Assembly: GCA_029260195.1 (NCBI GenBank)
Contig: JAJDDS010000284.1
Coordinates: forward strand, 1 to 11,915
Length of the DNA: 11,915 nt
Origin: Phycisphaerae bacterium
Lineage (GTDB): Bacteria > Planctomycetota > Phycisphaerae > UBA1845
Direction: 5' to 3'
The stretch's first letter is position 1; every line of letters starts with the position of its first letter. Positions 6,828-11,915 of this stretch are shown piece after piece. The notes beneath the pieces were generated by a model. The model did no database searches, was not told where the DNA came from, and was given only the letters and a program-made list of their open reading frames with translations. A program made the position numbers and the translations under genes.

Positions 6828-9800
6828 TCTCCAGCATTCCACGACACCGTCTCATCAACATGGTCGCTCATTCACCCAGGTTGGCCGTCGTCGGCCTCAT
6901 CCTCGCCTGTGCGCTTCCGCTCCGCGCTGAAACGCCGCCGGCCGCGGAACACCGAGGCGCCGCCCGCGCTGACCAGAAGTTCAACGTCGCCCACCCCAAC
7001 GGCGCACCAAAGTTCATCCCGCACGCAGCCGGAGCAGTCATCGATCCGCTCAACCCTCCCGAGGGGCCGGACACGAACCCCGGCTGTATGTCATGCCATG
7101 GCGACATCGAAATGGCCACACAAAACATGGGCTTCGATCTCGCATGCACGTTCTGTCACGGCGGCGACGGTCTTGCCTTCCAAAAGGAAAGGGCACACGT
7201 CCAACCCACCTTGCCGCCCATCATGGACAAAACCGTTCCGCCGCTCGACTACGACCTGCCCTATCAGCAGTTCGTCAACCCGTCGAACCTGCGCGTCGCC
7301 TGGAACACCTGTGGAAACTGCCACCCGCTTCAGGTCGAGAGCGTGGTCAAGAGTATGATGTCCACCGCAGCCGGACACTACGCTGGTGGGCTTTACCAGA
7401 ACGGTACCGTCGACACCCAAACGCCTATCTACGGTACGGTTGAGGTCGACGACTTCGACGGACTCGTTCCCTTCGAGGACGGCGCCGTCGATCACCTCGA
7501 GGATCTCATCACCTACGACCCCAACGCCGATCAGTCGCTCGTCTCCACTCACTTCGCCGCTGTCCCGGGACAGGCGTGTGCTCGCTGTCACCTCTGGTCA
7601 CGTGGCAAGGGATATCGCGGAGCCGAAGGCGCCGACGGAACGTACCGCGCTGACGGATGCGCCGCCTGCCACATGCTCTACGCGAACGACGGTCGATCCC
7701 AAAGCGCCGACGCTTCGATCGATCATGTCCAACAAGGACACCCGAAGGTACACGTCGTCACACGCCAGATCCCCGTCGAGCAATGCCTCCACTGCCACCA
7801 CCGCGGCGCCCGCATCGGGCTCAGCTTCACCGGGCGCGCGCAGATGCCCCCGGGGCTGCCCTCCGGACCCGGTGTCCCCGGTACCACCGACGAGGTGTTC
7901 AACGGCAACTACCACTACACCGACAACGAAACCAACCCCCAGGACATCCACGGCGAAAAAGGCTTGCACTGCATCGACTGCCACACCAAAGCCGGAATCA
8001 TGGGTGATCACAACATCTGGGGCCACATGGACCAAGCCACAAAAATCGAATGCAGAATGTGTCACGGGTTGCCCGACCAGCAGGGGAACCACACCGACCA
8101 CGACGGCCTGCTCCTCACCAACGTCACCGAGACCGTCGAGGGTGACCTCGTCCTCACCTCGAAAGTCGACGGCGTCGAGCACGCCATCACCCAGATCAAG
8201 GACATTGTCGATCCGATCTCCGACACCTTTAATCCACGCGCCGCTTGCTCCATGAACGGCAACCACCTCAAACAAGACGGCGGCCTCGAATGCTACGCAT
8301 GCCACGCCTACTGGACCCCCAACTGCTTCGGCTGCCACTTCGAGCGCGACGAACGCCTCATGGGGCAGAACCTCGTCACCCGCGAGTGGGAAGTCGGAAA
8401 GGTCAGCACCAACAACAAGGTCTTCGAATCCCTCAAGCAGTTCTTCCTCGGACCAAACTCAGAGGGACGGGTTGCGCCCTACATCGTCAGTTGTCACCCA
8501 ATCGCCGATGTCACCGCGCCGGACGGGACCAAGATCCTCGATTTCGTCATGCCCACGACCGCCGCCGGGAAGTCCGGATTAGGCTACAATCCCGTCAACC
8601 CCCACACCACCCGCGGCCGCAACGAGGTGCGCACCTGCGCTGAATGCCACCGCTCGCCCCCGTCACTCGGGCTCGGTTCCGGCAACTACGCCCTCGCCCG
8701 CGACTACGCCTACGCCCCCTCCGATGATGGCTTGCTCATTTTCGATCGCCGGACCGACCCCGAGAATCCGAATCTCGTCGCGACACTCCCAATCGCCAAT
8801 CCCCTCGCCGTCGCGTCGACACCCAGCGTCACGCAGGGCGCCGCCGATTACGTCTACGTCGCTGCGGGAGCGCAAGGCGCGACCGTCTACGACGTCACAG
8901 GCCAGTTCCCACCCATACCCGTCGCCACCATCAGCGACGTCAATGCAATCGACGTCAGTCACGCCGCCCGATACCTCTACCTCGTCGACCAGGGCGTCGG
9001 CGTCAGATTCTACGACCTCGACGATCCGTTCAATCCCGTACTCGTCGCCACCGTCCCAATCCCCAACGCAATACGCACCGTCGCATGGGGGATCCACCTC
9101 TTTGTCCCCGCCGGGCAAGACGGGCTCTACGTCGTCGACATCTCAGACCATCTCAGTCCGGACATCGTCGGAGCAGTCCCCGACATCAACGCCGCCGATG
9201 TCGCCCTCTACGCACACTTCCGGAAATCGCGACACTTCGCAGCCCGCGCCTATGTGGCTGATCCCGACTTCGGAATTCGCGTCGTCGACCTCCTGCCGAA
9301 TTTCGACCAGCCCCTCGTCGTCGGCCAAATTCCCCTCGCCGGGGCCACCGGTCTCGACACGTACAGCGCTTACGTCCTCGCAGACGACACCACGCCGTCT
9401 CGCGAGCACGACTACCTCTACGTCGCAGCCGGCCCAAACGGTTTGCACATTCTGGACATCACCGATCCCGACGCGATCGTCGAAGTGGCAGCCCTCACCG
9501 ATCTCGAAGGCGCCGCAATGGACGTCGACGTCGCCAGTGAGCTGACACCGCCGGGCGTGGACGATTACGCGCTCGTCGCAGCCGATGCAGGCGGGCTGCA
9601 GGTTATTGACGTGTCCGATCCGCAGACCCCGCAGTGGATCGCCACCGTCGGCGCAGCCGGCGCTTCGCGCGTTTTGGTCGACGCCCAGCAGATGGACCGT
9701 TTCATCAACGAGCAGGGCAAGCAGCTTAAGGAGAACTCCCATCCCGGCGTCGCCGTGTTCGGCCGGGCGGACATTGTCGGATTGCTGTCGGTCGATATCG

Positions 9801-9997
9801 CCGCGGAGTGTCTGATGTCCAGCGACTTTGACGGCGACTGGGACCTCGATGCCATCGACTTCGCCCACTTCACCGCCTGCGTCACCGATCCGGGCCAGTC
9901 CGCCGTGGGCGGCTGTGTCATCGCCGACGGCGACGGTGACGGAGATGTCGACTTCGCCGACTTCGCCGAGCTCCAACGCCAGTTCACCGGATTCTAA
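6824..9997 (+). CDS. Secreted eleven-heme cytochrome c with LVIVD-repeat propeller and dockerin-like tail
   Basis: A 1057-residue protein. The ATG at 6824 overlaps the upstream stop as ATGA and has AAGGA 8 nt before it, implying translational coupling. A signal peptide covers about 1-35 (cleavage near LRA-ET; a weak lipobox-like ILAC at 26-29 is a less likely alternative). Eleven CXXCH heme sites start at C88, C108, C163, C252, C279, C321, C383, C410, C490, C501 and C605. C557-H558 looks like a degraded twelfth site. Seven repeats of the LVIVD type (YVYVAAG..G..V.D..DP) begin near 626, 675, 716, 757, 808, 863 and 914, suggesting a seven-bladed propeller. Residues 999-1057 form a dockerin-like pair of Asp loops (DFDGDWDLD, DGDGDGDVD). 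Inferred role: periplasmic or surface electron carrier, or a reductase or oxidase, fed by the b/c fusion of the same operon. I recognise no named enzyme family, and the substrate is unknown. Confidence 0.88.
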   Translation: MISSIPRHRLINMVAHSPRLAVVGLILACALPLRAETPPAAEHRGAARADQKFNVAHPNGAPKFIPHAAGAVIDPLNPPEGPDTNPGCMSCHGDIEMATQNMGFDLACTFCHGGDGLAFQKERAHVQPTLPPIMDKTVPPLDYDLPYQQFVNPSNLRVAWNTCGNCHPLQVESVVKSMMSTAAGHYAGGLYQNGTVDTQTPIYGTVEVDDFDGLVPFEDGAVDHLEDLITYDPNADQSLVSTHFAAVPGQACARCHLWSRGKGYRGAEGADGTYRADGCAACHMLYANDGRSQSADASIDHVQQGHPKVHVVTRQIPVEQCLHCHHRGARIGLSFTGRAQMPPGLPSGPGVPGTTDEVFNGNYHYTDNETNPQDIHGEKGLHCIDCHTKAGIMGDHNIWGHMDQATKIECRMCHGLPDQQGNHTDHDGLLLTNVTETVEGDLVLTSKVDGVEHAITQIKDIVDPISDTFNPRAACSMNGNHLKQDGGLECYACHAYWTPNCFGCHFERDERLMGQNLVTREWEVGKVSTNNKVFESLKQFFLGPNSEGRVAPYIVSCHPIADVTAPDGTKILDFVMPTTAAGKSGLGYNPVNPHTTRGRNEVRTCAECHRSPPSLGLGSGNYALARDYAYAPSDDGLLIFDRRTDPENPNLVATLPIANPLAVASTPSVTQGAADYVYVAAGAQGATVYDVTGQFPPIPVATISDVNAIDVSHAARYLYLVDQGVGVRFYDLDDPFNPVLVATVPIPNAIRTVAWGIHLFVPAGQDGLYVVDISDHLSPDIVGAVPDINAADVALYAHFRKSRHFAARAYVADPDFGIRVVDLLPNFDQPLVVGQIPLAGATGLDTYSAYVLADDTTPSREHDYLYVAAGPNGLHILDITDPDAIVEVAALTDLEGAAMDVDVASELTPPGVDDYALVAADAGGLQVIDVSDPQTPQWIATVGAAGASRVLVDAQQMDRFINEQGKQLKENSHPGVAVFGRADIVGLLSVDIAAECLMSSDFDGDWDLDAIDFAHFTACVTDPGQSAVGGCVIADGDGDGDVDFADFAELQRQFTGF

Positions 9998-10039
9998 CTG
10001 GCACGGAGCGCCGGTCGACAACGACACCATACGCGGTAG

Positions 10040-10062
10040 CGGCCGACCCCCCTGGTCGGCCG
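10040..10062. terminator. 9-bp perfect GC hairpin between convergent genes
   Basis: CGGCCGACC (10040-10048) pairs exactly with GGTCGGCCG (10054-10062) around a CCCCT loop, 42 nt after the stop of the large cytochrome gene. The stem is very stable, but no T-tract follows on either strand, so it may stop or protect the transcript 3' end rather than act as a textbook intrinsic terminator. Confidence 0.5.
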
Positions 10063-10073
10063 TGCGCGCAGGA

Positions 10074-10128
10074 CGCGGAGATCTCGAAGACGCGCCGGCC
10101 CCGGAGAAGATTCTCCGCGATCTCCGCG
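10074..10128. repeat. Nested palindromic element, REP-like, followed by a T-run
   Basis: CGCGGAGATC (10074-10083) is the exact reverse complement of GATCTCCGCG (10119-10128). Inside lies a second hairpin, CGGAGAA/TTCTCCG (10102-10117). T10137-T10141 follows on the plus strand, 8 nt after the outer stem, too far for a standard terminator. Direct CTCCGCG copies at 10113-10119 and 10122-10128 and the nested symmetry resemble dispersed intergenic repeats with CTCCGCG/CTCTGCG words seen in many GC-rich genomes. Whether it is repeated elsewhere in this genome cannot be judged from one window. Confidence 0.45.
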
Positions 10129-10171
10129 CTAATCCGTTTTTCGGTTTTCGCCTTTCGACTTCCGGACCCCC

Positions 10172-11299
10172 TCACCCTCCCCAAATCCAAACCGCCCCCC
10201 CAATCGCCGCTGCGCCCGCCATCACCGCCAACGCGATTTTGATCCAACTGTAAGGCCGATCCCCCTGCACCTCCCCGGTCCCCGCGTTCACCACCACCTG
10301 ATACGACTTCTCGCCATACCGATACGCCAACATCCAGACCGGCAGCAGCAGATGCTTGTACGTGATGGCTTCATGCCGCGTCGTAATCGACTGCACCCGT
10401 TGCACGTTGCCCCCGATCCGCCCCCGTACGTCCACCTCGATCGCCGCTGCCATGCGCTCCTTACCGACGACGAATCCCTCGTCCAGCTCAACGTCATACG
10501 TCCGCGCCAGGGACCCCGCCAGCAGCTCCTGACTGAACGGTACACACTCGTTCAATGGCCACGGCTCCAGCGCCGTCAGCCGTTCCGTCGGCACGCCAGT
10601 CGCAGCCACCACCAGCACGTCATCAAAAAACCGCTGAAACGTCCCCGAGGCTGGGTACCATCGCGTCCGCATGACCCGCCGCCGGTTCTTTCCGCTTCCA
10701 ACAGTGACCCAGTAGTGCTCCCCGCGCTGCCCGACGTAGTGATTCGTCGTCAGCGTATCGTAGGTCCAGTAAGGCAGGTAGATCCCGTTGAACCGCCCGT
10801 CGATTCCACGGGCTTTGAAATCATTAGGCGCGAACCAGCGCGACCGCACCCACGTCGCGAGATTTCCCCGCGCCGTCTGACGATCGAGGCGAAACGGCAA
10901 CACCCCGTCCGCCGCAATGCGGTCATCCGCATCATGCGCGCGGTCCAGTTGTAGCGGCGACCCGCAATAGGCGCATTCCGAACTGGTCAGCGTCCCCGAG
11001 AATCGTACTGTCGCTCCGCACGCGTCGCACGTCACTTCCCGATCCGTCGACGTCGCCTCGCCGTCCGGATGCTTCCCGGCGCGTTGCTCCGCCACTCGCG
11101 CGAGCATCTCCCGAAAGTCGCGCTCCTCGATCCCAGCTTCTGAGTCGACCTCGATGTCGCGTGCGAACCCACAGTGCGAACACTTCAGACGCCCCGCGCC
11201 GATATGAAACGTCAGGTCCGCCCCGCACTGTTCACAAGGGAAAACCCGCGCGTCATCCCCCTCCGTCCCTTTGTGCCTTCCTCCATCGCTATTCGCCAT
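10172..11299 (-). CDS. Double zinc-ribbon protein with C-terminal membrane helix (YdjG-like)
   Basis: A 375-residue protein with two zinc ribbons: C22-x2-C25 with C40-x2-C43, and C91-x2-C94 with C109-x2-C112. A conserved-looking globular region follows (about 130-340, with FNGIYLPYWTYD and LLPVWMLAYRYG), then one membrane helix at the end (about 351-373). Proteins of this type are often labelled TFIIB-type zinc ribbon or wrongly as a helicase. They are found beside SPFH proteins, as in the Bacillus subtilis YdjG/YdjI stress module. Here the start lies only 3 nt after the stop of the upstream SPFH gene, so the two are co-transcribed and probably form one membrane-associated complex. The ATG at 11299 has no clear ribosome site, suggesting coupling. 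Residues 4-17 are coded by a repeat-like stretch. Role inferred: membrane-bound adaptor. The molecular function is not established. Confidence 0.8.
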   Translation of the reverse strand: MANSDGGRHKGTEGDDARVFPCEQCGADLTFHIGAGRLKCSHCGFARDIEVDSEAGIEERDFREMLARVAEQRAGKHPDGEATSTDREVTCDACGATVRFSGTLTSSECAYCGSPLQLDRAHDADDRIAADGVLPFRLDRQTARGNLATWVRSRWFAPNDFKARGIDGRFNGIYLPYWTYDTLTTNHYVGQRGEHYWVTVGSGKNRRRVMRTRWYPASGTFQRFFDDVLVVAATGVPTERLTALEPWPLNECVPFSQELLAGSLARTYDVELDEGFVVGKERMAAAIEVDVRGRIGGNVQRVQSITTRHEAITYKHLLLPVWMLAYRYGEKSYQVVVNAGTGEVQGDRPYSWIKIALAVMAGAAAIGGAVWIWGG

Positions 11300-11302
11300 T
11301 CT

Positions 11303-11915
11303 TCAGTCCGCCGCAGCCGCTGGCGGTGGCGGTGGCGGCGTCGCCATCCCAAACTGCCCCACCAACTGCGGAACCTGCCCCGCCGGCATCCAAGCCTGCA
11401 TCCCCGCCATCCATACCAATGTCGTCGCCGACACCTCGCCCCGTGCGATCCCTGCCGCCATCTGAGCGGACGTGAACGGACCCTGCGTCTGACCCCCGAC
11501 CGCCACATGCCATTGCGGCGTCGCCAACGGTGGCGGAGCCCCCACAGGAGGCGCAGCCGCTCGGCTCGTACCCGGCATCATGTGACTCGCCATCGCGAAT
11601 CCCAAACCAAGACCCATCCCTTCCGCCGCTCCGCCACCCGACGGATTCTCCGCCGCCGCCGTCATCGCCTGCCCCATTTGAAACTGCTGGAACCGATGCA
11701 TATCCCCGATCACGCTCATGCTCGTCCGCGTGTCAAGCGCCTTCTCCACCTCCTCGGGCAGCGAGATATTCACGATGTAGAGCTGCGGTATGTCCAAACC
11801 GTACTCATCATCCACCCGTTCAACCACGGCTGCACGAAGCTGCTCGGATAGCGACTGATAATTGGCTGCTAAATCCAACGCCGCCATTTCGCTCTTACCC
11901 AGCATATCCGCCAGC
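11303..11915 (-). CDS. SPFH-domain protein with C-terminal GYF_2 domain (YdjI-like), 5' end cut by window edge
   Basis: The frame is open to the right edge (ATG 11905 is preceded by in-frame CTG-GCG-GAT), so the N-terminal part is missing. The visible 203 residues begin with the end of an SPFH/band-7 domain: DIPQLYIVNISLPEEVEKALDTR and SVIGDMHRFQQFQMGQA are characteristic of the YdjI/virion-core-like branch. A Gly/Ala/Met-rich linker follows, then a GYF_2 (DUF4339) domain (QWHVAVGGQTQGPFTSAQM through MQAWMPAGQVPQL). The tail is six Pro and four Ala, coded by GGC/GGT-type repeats at about 11309-11332. SPFH proteins oligomerise on membranes, and GYF-type domains bind proline-rich segments, so the protein's own Pro tract could be a ligand. 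It lies upstream of, and almost contiguous with, the zinc-ribbon gene. Family is confident; the physiological role (membrane stress or microdomain scaffold) is inferred. Confidence 0.83.
   Translation of the reverse strand, partial: LADMLGKSEMAALDLAANYQSLSEQLRAAVVERVDDEYGLDIPQLYIVNISLPEEVEKALDTRTSMSVIGDMHRFQQFQMGQAMTAAAENPSGGGAAEGMGLGLGFAMASHMMPGTSRAAAPPVGAPPPLATPQWHVAVGGQTQGPFTSAQMAAGIARGEVSATTLVWMAGMQAWMPAGQVPQLVGQFGMATPPPPPPAAAAD

Noticed and set aside
5121..6842. 573-codon open frame on the minus strand
   Set aside because: Antisense shadow of the VCBS/ASPIC gene; low-complexity Val/Gly/Glu composition, no ribosome site, no domain.
7386..8255. 289-codon plus-strand open frame
   Set aside because: Ser/Thr/Pro-rich +1 shadow of the eleven-heme cytochrome frame.
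11309..11332. GGCGGT triplet run as a tandem repeat element
   Set aside because: It is in frame and codes the Pro/Ala tail of the SPFH-GYF_2 protein, so it is coding low complexity rather than a separate element.

Overview
The window reads as a high-GC bacterial chromosome segment, most likely from a planctomycete of the Phycisphaerae type. That placement is an inference from protein style: a secreted Cys-rich protein with dockerin-like DxDGNG repeats and an IPTL-type C-terminal sorting signal, a second dockerin-like tail on a cytochrome, and a CRTAC1 (VCBS plus ASPIC/UnbV) protein. No rRNA, tRNA, CRISPR array or transposase was seen.

Layout. At 1-438 (+) is the 3' end of an RND/MMPL-family exporter. 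A perfect 10-bp hairpin at 442-467 separates it from a convergent gene at 493-2205 (-), which encodes a secreted, Cys-rich, IPTL-CTERM surface protein. A roughly 475-bp divergent intergenic region follows. It holds a GC-rich hairpin and a strong sigma70-like promoter with a 12-bp palindrome in its spacer. From there a tight three-gene (+) operon runs to 9997: (i) a membrane cytochrome b fused to a five-heme cytochrome c; (ii) a CRTAC1-type protein with seven Asp-rich VCBS/FG-GAP motifs and an ASPIC/UnbV domain; (iii) a 1057-residue secreted cytochrome with eleven CXXCH motifs, seven LVIVD-type repeats and a dockerin-like C-terminus. The first two genes are 6 nt apart, and the second and third overlap as ATGA. 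After a hairpin-rich convergent intergenic region, two (-) genes occupy 10172 to the right edge: a double zinc-ribbon protein with one C-terminal membrane helix and, upstream of it and cut by the window edge, an SPFH-domain protein with a GYF_2 domain.

How the genes may work together. The operon is the notable part. Gene (i) has the design of an inner-membrane quinol oxidase module: His pairs in membrane helices, fused to periplasmic c-hemes. It is similar in architecture, though not demonstrably in homology, to the Geobacter Cbc-type b/c fusions. Gene (iii) would be the periplasmic or surface electron acceptor or conduit, with a propeller and a dockerin-like tail for docking or substrate binding. 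Gene (ii) would be a second, extracytoplasmic propeller, possibly for assembly or adhesion. Together they could be an uncharacterised respiratory or extracellular electron-transfer system of at least 16 c-type hemes. The substrate cannot be read from the sequence. The zinc-ribbon and SPFH-GYF_2 pair is a separate membrane-associated module resembling Bacillus YdjG/YdjI.
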